From positions 1 to 54,273 of the forward strand of contig JAOQAP010000096.1 in assembly GCA_025963465.1 (NCBI GenBank): DNA of 54,273 nucleotides. Reading direction: 5' to 3'. Below the pieces are notes generated by a model, which worked only from the letters and a program-made list of their open reading frames with translations, ran no database searches and had not been told where the DNA came from. The position numbers and the translations under genes were made by a program. This document shows positions 41,380 through 48,463 of the stretch, piece after piece; positions within the stretch are counted from its first letter, which is position 1; each line of letters starts with the position of its first letter. Source of the DNA: Flavipsychrobacter sp. (lineage in GTDB: Bacteria > Bacteroidota > Bacteroidia > Chitinophagales > Chitinophagaceae).

Positions 41380-41916
41380 TTATTTTTTAACGACCGGCAC
41401 CGATAAGTCCAGCTTTATATTTTCACTAACATCGCCACCCGGCTTACCTATGTGGAAGTCGTTGCGGTTCACTGTAAACTGGCCCTTGAATGTGGCTGTG
41501 TTGCCTTTGCCCTGGAAGGTGAAAGGTAAGGTCAGTTCTTTTTTAACGCCGTGCATTTCCATATCTCCCGTCACCTGGTAGCCTGCGCCTGCCTTGGTGA
41601 TCTTCTTTGATACAAAATGTATCACCGGGTATTTACCGGCGTCAAACCATTCTGCACCCTTGGCATGTGTGTTCATCAGCCCGTTGCCGGTATTGATAGA
41701 TGCTACATCTATTGAGAGATCGAAGCTGGAAGTTGCAAGGTTCTGTTCATCAAAAGCAATGGTGCCTTTGAATGTTTTGAAAATGCCACCTACTTCGCCA
41801 CCACCAACGAACTTAACGCTATAGCCGGTTGCTACCTGCCAGTTGCTGGCGGGAGCAAAGGCAAACACTGCTGCTGTAGAGAGCAGTGCTGCCATTGAAA
41901 AAATCAGTTTTTTCAT
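41380..41916 (-). CDS. YceI family protein, secreted (second in cluster)
   Basis: A 178-residue protein with a signal peptide ending in the VFAFA region. Barrel motifs are YSVKFVGGGEVGGIFKTFKG, NTHAKGAEWFDAGKYPVIHF and VNRNDFHIGKPGGDVSENI. The His of the early FNVD-type block is replaced here by VKFVGG, an unusual strand. It is 9 bp after the first yceI stop, so the two are clearly co-transcribed. Lipid ligand unknown. Confidence 0.9.
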   Translation of the reverse strand: MKKLIFSMAALLSTAAVFAFAPASNWQVATGYSVKFVGGGEVGGIFKTFKGTIAFDEQNLATSSFDLSIDVASINTGNGLMNTHAKGAEWFDAGKYPVIHFVSKKITKAGAGYQVTGDMEMHGVKKELTLPFTFQGKGNTATFKGQFTVNRNDFHIGKPGGDVSENIKLDLSVPVVKK

Positions 41917-41925
41917 AATTGCTTA

Positions 41926-42498
41926 TTAGTCTTTTGCGAATTCAGTATTTGCTATCAGTTTCACTTTGTCGCTCAGCATTGATTCCGGCATTGTAGCTGC
42001 TATACCAAAGTCTGTACGTTTGATATCGCCTGTAAGTCTGAAACCAGCCATTTCTTTTTTGCTCATTGGGTTAGTAGCAGTACCAACTAATACTGCAGTA
42101 AAAGTTACCGGTTTAGTAACACCATGTAATGTGAGGTTACCGGCTACTTTGTATTCTTTACCGATACCTTTCTTGAATGAAGTGCTCTTGAAAGTCATCT
42201 TCGGGTTCTTTTCTACATCAAAGAAATCAGCACCTTTCAGGTGGGTATCCCTTGATTCGATATCGGTATTGATGCTGTTCATATCAGCTGAGAACTCGAT
42301 AGATGCATCAGAGAAATCAGCTTTTGATGACGTGATCTTAGCGTCGTAAGATTTGAAATTACCATCGATATCATTGATGGTAAGGTGAGTGATCGCGAAA
42401 CCTACCCTTGAGTGGCCTTTATCTACACTCCATGTCTGTGCATAAGAGGCTGCGGATAACATCAGTCCTGTAGCGAATAAAATTGCTGTTTTTTTCAT
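41926..42498 (-). CDS. YceI family protein, secreted (first in cluster)
   Basis: A 190-residue protein with a signal peptide ending SYAQ. YceI motifs: SVDKGHSRVGFAITHLTIND, DTHLKGADFFDVEKNPKMTF and LHGVTKPVTFTAV, then IKRTDFGIAATMPESMLS. It is the first gene after the TetR regulator and carries the promoter/operator site (42528-42556) upstream. Probably a periplasmic lipid-binding protein. Confidence 0.93.
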   Translation of the reverse strand: MKKTAILFATGLMLSAASYAQTWSVDKGHSRVGFAITHLTINDIDGNFKSYDAKITSSKADFSDASIEFSADMNSINTDIESRDTHLKGADFFDVEKNPKMTFKSTSFKKGIGKEYKVAGNLTLHGVTKPVTFTAVLVGTATNPMSKKEMAGFRLTGDIKRTDFGIAATMPESMLSDKVKLIANTEFAKD

Positions 42499-42527
42499 TT
42501 TGGTGTTTTTTTGTTTGGTTTGTGAAT

Positions 42528-42535
42528 GAAAGTTA
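42528..42535 (-). promoter_or_regulatory. -7 element of the YceI operon
   Basis: TAACTTTC on the minus strand (one base from TAnnTTTG), 30 bp before the first yceI start. The operator-like site begins 5 bp upstream of it. Confidence 0.55.
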
Positions 42536-42540
42536 TTATT

Positions 42541-42556
42541 GAATGTTTATACATCT
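42541..42556 (-). promoter_or_regulatory. Candidate TetR operator upstream of yceI
   Basis: On + it reads GAATGTTTATACATCT. It matches the site at 43336-43351 at 14 of 16 positions and sits within the -33/-7 spacer of the yceI promoter. Confidence 0.65.
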
Positions 42557-42599
42557 ATTATTTTAAAAATCAATTAACCGTAATACCCTTGTTATAATA

Positions 42600-42614
42600 G
42601 TTAACACCGTTAAC
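42600..42614. promoter_or_regulatory. GTTAAC inverted repeat between tetR and yceI
   Basis: GTTAAC-ACC-GTTAAC, 15 bp, in the 132-bp gap. It could be a secondary operator or part of the tetR terminator. Confidence 0.35.
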
Positions 42615-42630
42615 CTGTCCGGTAAAAAAA

Positions 42631-43248
42631 TTATTTTCCTAATCCCTTTAAAAAGCCTGTAATAAAATCTGTCAGTATGAGCCTGTTCATCTCCTCTGCA
42701 GAAAGGCCCATGTGGCCTGCAGGTGGCGCCATCAGGTTGATAGATACTAACCCGTGCAGCATAGACCAGAACGAATGAACCTTCATCCATACATTTTCCT
42801 GCTCTGCACCACCTTCCTTCAGCAGTTCAGCGATAGTGGTATGAAACACATCTATGAACGCTGTAAGCTCGGGTACTTTTGTAAGGCTTTCGCAGCTGGG
42901 CATTCCCAGGCCATACATGAGCTGGTAATATTCTTTATGCTCGAATGCAAAATCCCAGTAGGCAAATGCAATAGCTTCGAGTTGAGTAGCAGCTGTGGTA
43001 TTGGCCAGTTTTGCTTCTTTTACCTTATCGCCGAGCAGCTTAAAGCCCTGGCGGTTGAATTCTGATAAAATGGCTTCCTTATTCTCGAAGTGGTCATATA
43101 CTACAGGAACACTATATTCTATGGCGTCAGCGATCTTACGGATAGACAAAGACTGCCAGCCATCCTCGTTCACCAGTTTCCAGGCAGATTCGAGAATGCT
43201 GTCACGCACTTCTTTTCTTTGTCTTTCTTTTCTTTCTACTATTCCCAT
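42631..43248 (-). CDS. TetR/AcrR family regulator of the YceI cluster
   Basis: A 205-residue protein. The DNA-binding head is typical: RDSILESAWKLVNEDGWQSL, SIRKIADAIEYSVPVVYDHF and ENKEAILSEF. The C-terminal ligand domain (about 75-205) is helical and its middle contains AFEHKEYYQLMYGLGMP, the TetR_C fatty-acid/AcrR style. It probably senses a hydrophobic ligand and controls the four YceI genes. It has a TACCTTTG promoter element (43281-43288) and a candidate operator upstream (43336-43351). Confidence 0.92.
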   Translation of the reverse strand: MGIVERKERQRKEVRDSILESAWKLVNEDGWQSLSIRKIADAIEYSVPVVYDHFENKEAILSEFNRQGFKLLGDKVKEAKLANTTAATQLEAIAFAYWDFAFEHKEYYQLMYGLGMPSCESLTKVPELTAFIDVFHTTIAELLKEGGAEQENVWMKVHSFWSMLHGLVSINLMAPPAGHMGLSAEEMNRLILTDFITGFLKGLGK

Positions 43249-43280
43249 TTTTCTACTGATATATTTCCTAACAGCGTTAG

Positions 43281-43288
43281 CAAAGGTA
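43281..43288 (-). promoter_or_regulatory. -7 element of tetR
   Basis: TACCTTTG on the minus strand, 32 bp before the tetR start; the -33 region is TTAG-like at 19 bp. Confidence 0.6.
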
Positions 43289-43335
43289 CATAGTTATTTC
43301 ATGCTACCTAATTTTCATGCATAGTTTTAACAAAT

Positions 43336-43351
43336 GGATGTATATACATCT
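43336..43351 (-). promoter_or_regulatory. Candidate TetR operator upstream of tetR
   Basis: It reads GGATGTATATACATCT on +, with a perfect 14-bp palindrome GATGTATATACATC at 43337-43350. It resembles the yceI-proximal site (42541-42556). It lies upstream of the tetR promoter rather than on it, so autoregulation could be by looping. Confidence 0.65.
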
Positions 43352-43359
43352 TCTATAGG

Positions 43360-43387
43360 ACCTCTCCCGGCCTCTCCGAAGTAGAGG
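43360..43387. repeat. Palindromic dispersed repeat, copy B
   Basis: The reverse complement of the element at 33363-33396, with 27 of 28 bases identical. It lies in the 330-bp gap between tetR and the beta-propeller gene. That gap also holds the operator and a terminator; nothing else was seen. Confidence 0.75.
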
Positions 43388-43501
43388 ATCTGTTAGCACA
43401 AATAATCCCTCCCTAAAGAGAAAGTTATTAGATAACCCGGCGCGAGTATTGTTGGTCAGAAAATAAGACCAACAACGGCGGAAAGTATCTTGAAATAGTA
43501 A

Positions 43502-43535
43502 CGATAACAGCCCTGCATTACAGGGCTGTTTATCG
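43502..43535 (-). terminator. Terminator hairpin after the beta-propeller gene
   Basis: An AACAGCCCTG / CAGGGCTGTT stem with loop CATTA, extended by CGAT/ATCG with a one-base bulge. It lies 44 bp after the stop on the minus strand. Confidence 0.65.
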
Positions 43536-43578
43536 ACGGTATATTAAGGCTTGTATTTACTTAAATAAAACGAATAGA

Positions 43579-44769
43579 CTATTGCTTTACAAAAGGAATG
43601 TTGGAGCGGAGGCTGCCCTGCTTGTCAGTTACCTGCAGCATGTACATGCCTGTCTTGAGATCAGCAATATGCAATGGGGTAGTGATATTTGTTACATTCC
43701 ATGATATAACTTTTTTACCTGCAATATCATATATGCTTACACCATCACCTGCACTGATACCTGTAAGCGTGAGGGCTGTGAATGCAGGGTTAGGGTAGAG
43801 GATAATATTATTGGCATCCAAGCTAATATTGCTTGCTGCAGATGATCCTGAGCCTGTGGCAAATGCCAGGTACCATGGACTGCCGCTCACATCAAAAGAA
43901 GCAATGAGCGCATTTGTATTCTCATTGTATACCGATACAGAATCACTGAAATGATGTACCGTCCACACCTCATTACGTGTAGGGTGCAGGTAGATATTCA
44001 TTGACGCCTTGTTGTTAATAATAGAATCGATCAGACTAAGATCTGAGGTCTTATAGATCATGACTTTGTTGCCATTAAGTACAAACAGCTTACTACTGTC
44101 ATGGCTAACTACCAGAGCGCCGGGGGTAACAGGGAAACAATTGACTGAAGCGATCACAGCCTTTGTAACAGGGTCTATTTTATATATCATTTTAGATGTG
44201 CCTGCCGCTTTGAACGCCATAGTTCCGCCAGGGCTAAAACGAACACCGGCATAATCATATGGCGATGGCGCTACATTGAATGTAGTGACTGTAAGACCCG
44301 AGGCGTAATTAACGACATGTATCTTGCCACTATCTGTCACCCATACTTCTTTACTGTTCGGGCGCTCTTCAGGCAGCCATGGCGCACCCAGCACTACGCT
44401 GTCCACAACGGTTTTGGTGGTCGTATTGATACGTACCAACGCTGCCGCAGTAGTAGCGAACAACATGTCGGGCTCATTAGATGACGCCAGGTTACGTAAC
44501 CTGATATCTGTAGAGTCAACTATAGTACTGGACGAAACATTAATATAATAAAGCTTGAAGGTGGGGCTGGTAGCATAAAACTTACTGCCATCTTTTGATG
44601 CAGATACGAATGCGAATCCACCTGAGCCAAGTGTTCCGGTTTTGGAGTAAGTGGTGCCATTCAGGAGCCCCATGCCCGCGGTACCGAAGCCTCCTGCAAG
44701 TATAGGCTGAGCGATGGCCGCGTTGCAAAACAGAACTAATGCGGTAATAGTAGTAAATATACGTCTCAT
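43579..44769 (-). CDS. Secreted YncE-like beta-propeller protein with type IX sorting domain
   Basis: A 396-residue protein with a signal peptide ending AIAQ. Residues 40-310 contain repeated YVTN-like blades such as GKIHVVNYASGLTVTTFNV, SPGGTMAFKAAGTSKMIYKI and SVSVYNENTNALIASFDV, giving about six blades. The C-terminal 75 residues form a type IX sorting domain (IILYPNPAFTALTLT and a final SNIPFVKQ). It is exported through the outer membrane. Similar YncE-like proteins bind DNA or act as surface sensors, but no target is known. Confidence 0.85.
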   Translation of the reverse strand: MRRIFTTITALVLFCNAAIAQPILAGGFGTAGMGLLNGTTYSKTGTLGSGGFAFVSASKDGSKFYATSPTFKLYYINVSSSTIVDSTDIRLRNLASSNEPDMLFATTAAALVRINTTTKTVVDSVVLGAPWLPEERPNSKEVWVTDSGKIHVVNYASGLTVTTFNVAPSPYDYAGVRFSPGGTMAFKAAGTSKMIYKIDPVTKAVIASVNCFPVTPGALVVSHDSSKLFVLNGNKVMIYKTSDLSLIDSIINNKASMNIYLHPTRNEVWTVHHFSDSVSVYNENTNALIASFDVSGSPWYLAFATGSGSSAASNISLDANNIILYPNPAFTALTLTGISAGDGVSIYDIAGKKVISWNVTNITTPLHIADLKTGMYMLQVTDKQGSLRSNIPFVKQ

Positions 44770-44789
44770 AGAATTTGTTTTTGTTACTG

Positions 44790-44820
44790 CAAAGCTATGA
44801 CCACATTATATTTATTACAA
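44790..44820 (-). promoter_or_regulatory. Promoter of the beta-propeller gene
   Basis: TTGT (44817-44820), a 19-bp spacer and TAGCTTTG (44790-44797) on the minus strand, 20 bp before the start codon. Confidence 0.7.
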
Positions 44821-44864
44821 TCCGTGTATAATGGTATTTTTTACTCCGTATAAATACGGATATG

Positions 44865-46649
44865 CTATGCCCCTGCAGCCTCCATAGGTATATGAATAAG
44901 TACCAGTGTACCCTTGCCCAGCTGGGAATCTATATCTACCGTGCCCTGCTGGAACTGTACCCTGGAATACATGTTTTTCAGGCCTATCCCATCTGATTTT
45001 ACTTTCTTCATATCAAATCCCTTACCATTATCTTCAATGGTAACAGATACGCCATCTTCGTCTTTTATCACCTGTATGTTCAGCTTGGTAGCACCGGCAT
45101 GTTTTATCACATTATTTATCGACTCCTGTATGACCCTATAGAGCACGGTCTCAACTTCCTCTTTCAGTCTTTCATTAAGACCTACCAGCTCAAGACTTAT
45201 AGCCAGTTTATCACTGTCTATACCAGATACCAGCTCTTTGACCGCAGAACCAAGCCCGGCCTTCAGCAAGGCATTAGGCATCATCTGGTGAGATATAGAC
45301 CGTAGCTCGTCGTAGCTTTCTGTTACAAGCCCTAATATCCTGTCTGCCTCTGTAGACCGTTGTGGACCCATCTTGCTAAAAAAACTATTCAGGTTAAGCA
45401 GGGTAGCGGAAAGCAGCTGGCCTACACCATCATGCAGATCGGCAGCTATGCGCTTGCGCTCTCTTTCTTCAGCATTGATCACTTCCCGTGTAGTAATGAA
45501 TTGCTGCTTGTTGATCTCCTCCTGCAGTCGGGCACGGGCCTGCAGCTTACGGCGGTTATAAACAAGGTAAAAGATAACAGAGCCTGTGATGATGAGCACT
45601 ATAGCTATAAGCAGGGAAATATTGCGCTGCCTTAGCTGCAGGTTTTGTATAGTAGCCTGCTGGTTTAGCTCTTTAATCTTTTGCTCCTTCTTCTCTGTCT
45701 CATACTTTGTATTTTGCACAGCAAGTTGTTTGTTCTTTGTCTCTGTATAGATGGTGTCCTTGAGCGTGGCATACTGCCTGCTGAACTCCAGCGCTTTCTT
45801 CAGGTCGCCACGCTTTTCGTATATCTGCCCAAGCATTGCATAGCAATATGACTCCAGGTCGCGATACTTTATATCCGTGCTTAATGTCAATGATCGCTGC
45901 GTGTAGTCAATAACACTATCGGTTTTACCGAGGCGGTCAAAAGTTTCTGCGATGTTTATGTACGCTATTGCAGCATCTATCTTCCTGCCTTTTTGCAATT
46001 TATAAAACAAAGCCTCCTTCTGATAACCAAGAGCACTCACCAGGTCATTCCTTTCACCATAAATACCGGCAATATTCTCCAGGCTATATGCCTTACCTAC
46101 AAAGTCCTGCGCTTTATCGTTATAGGCCAGCGATAGTTTGTAAAAGAACATGGCCGAATCGAGATCCTTCTTATACTTTTCATAATAAATGCCCAGCCTG
46201 TTATAAGCATTACCCAGTAAGGTATCATCCTTAAGCGCTACAGAATACTTAACCGCAGTTCTCAAATACTGCTCTGCTACTTCTGGATATTTATTAAAAC
46301 CATTGACCTGTGCAATGGCAAAGTAGAGCTGCGCTTTCTCTTTAGATACCGGGGCCTGCTCTGTATGACGGGCCACCTCCAGCAATATCTTTATTGCCTT
46401 ATCAAATTGCCCGTTCACAAACAGCTTGTCACAGCGCAGGCGCTGTATCTTCATTTCTGCCTCAATATCTTTGAGTTTGATAGCAAGGGGAACGGTCTTT
46501 TCTGCCAGGTATTCCAGCGAATCGGAGTTATTGTCAAAAGCTTTTTGCACGGCAGCTATACCAGCAGCAAGCTCTTTCTTACCCGATTGCGCCTGTACAT
46601 ATGGCGAAAAGCAAGCAAGAAATAGTAAAAAGGGTAGTATCCGGCGCAT
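44865..46649 (-). CDS. TPR sensor histidine kinase (NarX-like)
   Basis: A 594-residue protein from the ATG at 46649, giving a signal peptide ending VQAQ. The sensor part (about 25-330) consists of TPR-like helix pairs (for example AYNRLGIYYEKYKKDLDSAMF and EIYEKRGDLKKALEFSRQYA, shown in part). One membrane segment lies at about 360-385 (LIAIVLIITGSVIFYLVYN), followed by a coiled coil, HisKA_3 with the phospho-His in RKRIAADLHDGVGQLL, and an HATPase with NVIKHAGA and DNGKGFDMKKV. It is divergent from its likely response regulator (46727). Confidence 0.92.
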   Translation of the reverse strand: MRRILPFLLFLACFSPYVQAQSGKKELAAGIAAVQKAFDNNSDSLEYLAEKTVPLAIKLKDIEAEMKIQRLRCDKLFVNGQFDKAIKILLEVARHTEQAPVSKEKAQLYFAIAQVNGFNKYPEVAEQYLRTAVKYSVALKDDTLLGNAYNRLGIYYEKYKKDLDSAMFFYKLSLAYNDKAQDFVGKAYSLENIAGIYGERNDLVSALGYQKEALFYKLQKGRKIDAAIAYINIAETFDRLGKTDSVIDYTQRSLTLSTDIKYRDLESYCYAMLGQIYEKRGDLKKALEFSRQYATLKDTIYTETKNKQLAVQNTKYETEKKEQKIKELNQQATIQNLQLRQRNISLLIAIVLIITGSVIFYLVYNRRKLQARARLQEEINKQQFITTREVINAEERERKRIAADLHDGVGQLLSATLLNLNSFFSKMGPQRSTEADRILGLVTESYDELRSISHQMMPNALLKAGLGSAVKELVSGIDSDKLAISLELVGLNERLKEEVETVLYRVIQESINNVIKHAGATKLNIQVIKDEDGVSVTIEDNGKGFDMKKVKSDGIGLKNMYSRVQFQQGTVDIDSQLGKGTLVLIHIPMEAAGA

Positions 46650-46726
46650 ATAATATATTGTCAAGATAGATGAAAAACGGAAAGCATAATGAAAAATCCG
46701 GTACATTTTTTTTATATTTATGAGCC

Positions 46727-47359
46727 ATGAACACGGAACACAAGATCAATATCATATTAGTGGATGACCACGCTATAGTTCTTGACGGGGTAGAAGCCCT
46801 GCTGGGCACTATACCTAAACTAAAAGTGACCGGTAAAGCAGCTAACGGACAAGCAGCACTGGACCTGATGGAGCGTGAGACACCTAATATGATCATTACA
46901 GACTATTCTATGGAAGGAATGGACTGCCTGACCCTTATCCACAACATTAAAAAGAACTACCCGGGCGTAAAGATAATAGTGATGACCATGCACGATGAAC
47001 CACCTATAGTACAAAGTGTGCTAAGGGCCGGCGCTGAGGGCTACATACTGAAAAAATACACCCACCACGAGCTGCTGACCGCAATAGAAATAATAGCCGA
47101 GGGCGGACAGTTCTGGAGCCAGGAGATCAATAAGATACTGCTAAAAAAGCTGCAACCCGAAGATACCGTACAGATCACTGACCGTGAAATGGAGGTACTA
47201 AAGCTACTCATTAACGAAATGAACAGCCGGCAGATAGCAGAGCAATTATTTATCAGCGAGCGTACCGTAGATACCCACCGGAAGAACCTGCTGCGCAAAA
47301 CCAACTCTACTAACATAGTAGGGCTGCTGAAGTATGCCCAGGCCCACGGGCTTATATAA
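46727..47359 (+). CDS. LuxR-type response regulator
   Basis: A 210-residue NarL-like protein. The receiver (1-120) has VDDHAIVL, the phospho-Asp in MIITDYSMEG, VMTMHDE and the Lys in GYILKKYTHH. The C-terminal HTH is ITDREMEVLKLLINEMNSRQ, IAEQLFISERTVDTHRKNLL, RKTNSTNIVGLLKYA. It is divergent from the histidine kinase at 44865, with a 77-bp intergenic region, so the two form a two-component system. Target genes are not evident from the sequence. Confidence 0.93.
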   Translation: MNTEHKINIILVDDHAIVLDGVEALLGTIPKLKVTGKAANGQAALDLMERETPNMIITDYSMEGMDCLTLIHNIKKNYPGVKIIVMTMHDEPPIVQSVLRAGAEGYILKKYTHHELLTAIEIIAEGGQFWSQEINKILLKKLQPEDTVQITDREMEVLKLLINEMNSRQIAEQLFISERTVDTHRKNLLRKTNSTNIVGLLKYAQAHGLI

Positions 47360-47362
47360 GTG

Positions 47363-47485
47363 TTCTCTCGCAAAGTCGCAAAGACGCGGTTTCCTGTGTT
47401 ATGTTTTTAAGCCCGCAATCCTATTTAGTGATCTCACGCAGAGCCGCAAAGACGCAGTTTCCTGTGTTGTGTTTTTAAGCCCGCA
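47363..47485 (-). repeat. TTTGCG dispersed repeat, tandem copies 4 and 5
   Basis: Two copies (47363-47419 and 47432-47485) of the unit, both inverted relative to copies 1-3, about 70 bp apart. They start just after the response regulator stop. The remainder of the gene-free stretch up to 47721 is A/T-rich and holds only the tRNA-Met promoter. Confidence 0.8.
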
Positions 47486-47701
47486 GTGCTGTTGTATAGT
47501 TTTATGTTTTCATATTCAATATATTTTGAACAAAAATAGTGGGGTGGCAGCCGCCGCGAAATACCAATAGGTACTGATTTTGCATCAGTAGAAGTACGTA
47601 TTTCAGTAGCAAAACATTATATATAATGTACGGGAACAAACTATTTTATAGTGCCTGCAGGAAAAGACAGGCAAAAACATGGAATTTTAAAATTTTACTG
47701 C

Positions 47702-47709
47702 TACTTTTG
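47702..47709 (+). promoter_or_regulatory. -7 element of tRNA-Met
   Basis: TACTTTTG ending 12 bp before the tRNA 5' end. A clear TTTG at -33 is not seen. Confidence 0.65.
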
Positions 47710-47721
47710 CAATCCCAAAAC

Positions 47722-47795
47722 GGCGAGGTAGCTCAGGTGGTTAGAGCACAGGATTCATAACCCTGAGGTCGGGAGTTCAAGTCTCCTCCTCGCTA
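47722..47795 (+). tRNA. tRNA-Met (anticodon CAT), elongator type
   Basis: A 74-nt cloverleaf. The acceptor GGCGAGG pairs with CCTCGCT (one G-U). The anticodon loop TTCATAA gives CAT. The anticodon stem is CAGGA/CCCTG, not the three G-C pairs of an initiator, so this is the elongator form. The T arm is GGGAG/CTCCT with TTCAAGT. No CCA is encoded and the discriminator is A. It is immediately followed by a terminator and the AT-rich region, so it is a potential integration site. Confidence 0.93.
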
Positions 47796-47801
47796 CTCAG
47801 T

Positions 47802-47831
47802 AAAATAGGCACTTTCGACGGTGCCTATTTT
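47802..47831 (+). terminator. Terminator of tRNA-Met
   Basis: An 11-bp stem, AAAATAGGCAC / GTGCCTATTTT, with loop TTTCGACG, then CGTTTTATC. Confidence 0.8.
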
Positions 47832-47874
47832 CGTTTTATCAAAGACAGGTAAAACATAGGTAAAACATTTAGCT

Positions 47875-48387
47875 TTATATTGCCACTACTATAGGTAGGC
47901 CTTCGGTAGCATTTATTCTATAAACCTCCAGCTGTATAAGCTCTACCATTTTATTTATCCGAGCTTTCCATTCTATACTTTCTTTGAAATTCTCACCATA
48001 TATCTGCCATATTCTCTCGTCCAATAAGCATTCTCCGAATTGCATTAATTCGTTTCTTGTATCATGTCCGTCCCTTTTTTCAAAAGATCGCATTGCGACA
48101 ATGGCATAGTCAATTTTTATTTGAAATTTGAAACACAGTTCGAATAATACAGTAATGGTAATTCCTTGTTCTGTGGGTGCTCCAGCAACAATTAGTATCA
48201 TTTTACCGTTTACTTCAATAAGGTATGTCCCATTATCAATAATAATTGTATTATTAACGTCCTCAAATCTTTTTCGATCCGGATAGTTTAAACGTTTAAT
48301 CGCTGTGGGGTTTAACTTCTTACAAATAGCATCTATTGTAGTTGATTTACCAGCATCTTTCGTGCCGACTATTAAAATATATTTCAT
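47875..48387 (-). CDS. P-loop NTPase of unknown family
   Basis: A 170-residue protein. Walker A is GTKDAGKST (residues 8-16). It is followed by a strand-loop MILIVAGAPTEQG (about 63-75) where an acidic Walker B residue is not obvious, and DYAIVAMRSFEKRDGHDTRN. It looks like a small GTPase/NTPase core without added domains and is cytosolic. It is divergently transcribed from the nuclease-vWA gene, with 76 bp between the starts; TAACTTTG 6 bp before its start suggests a nearly leaderless mRNA. The gene is visibly more AT-rich than the genes left of the tRNA. Confidence 0.65.
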   Translation of the reverse strand: MKYILIVGTKDAGKSTTIDAICKKLNPTAIKRLNYPDRKRFEDVNNTIIIDNGTYLIEVNGKMILIVAGAPTEQGITITVLFELCFKFQIKIDYAIVAMRSFEKRDGHDTRNELMQFGECLLDERIWQIYGENFKESIEWKARINKMVELIQLEVYRINATEGLPIVVAI

Positions 48388-48463
48388 GATAGCAAAGTTA
48401 TTGTAATTTGGAATCTATATATACGAATTCCATTAAAATATCAGCGCAAATTATTTGAGTAAA

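Noticed and set aside
47363-47485. Tandem repeat read as a CRISPR array
   Set aside because: Only two units with diverged sequence, no regular spacers and no cas genes; they belong to a dispersed family.
47722-47795. Integration duplicate of the tRNA-Met 3' end inside the window
   Set aside because: No second copy of the 3' end was found up to 54273, so no att pair could be called.
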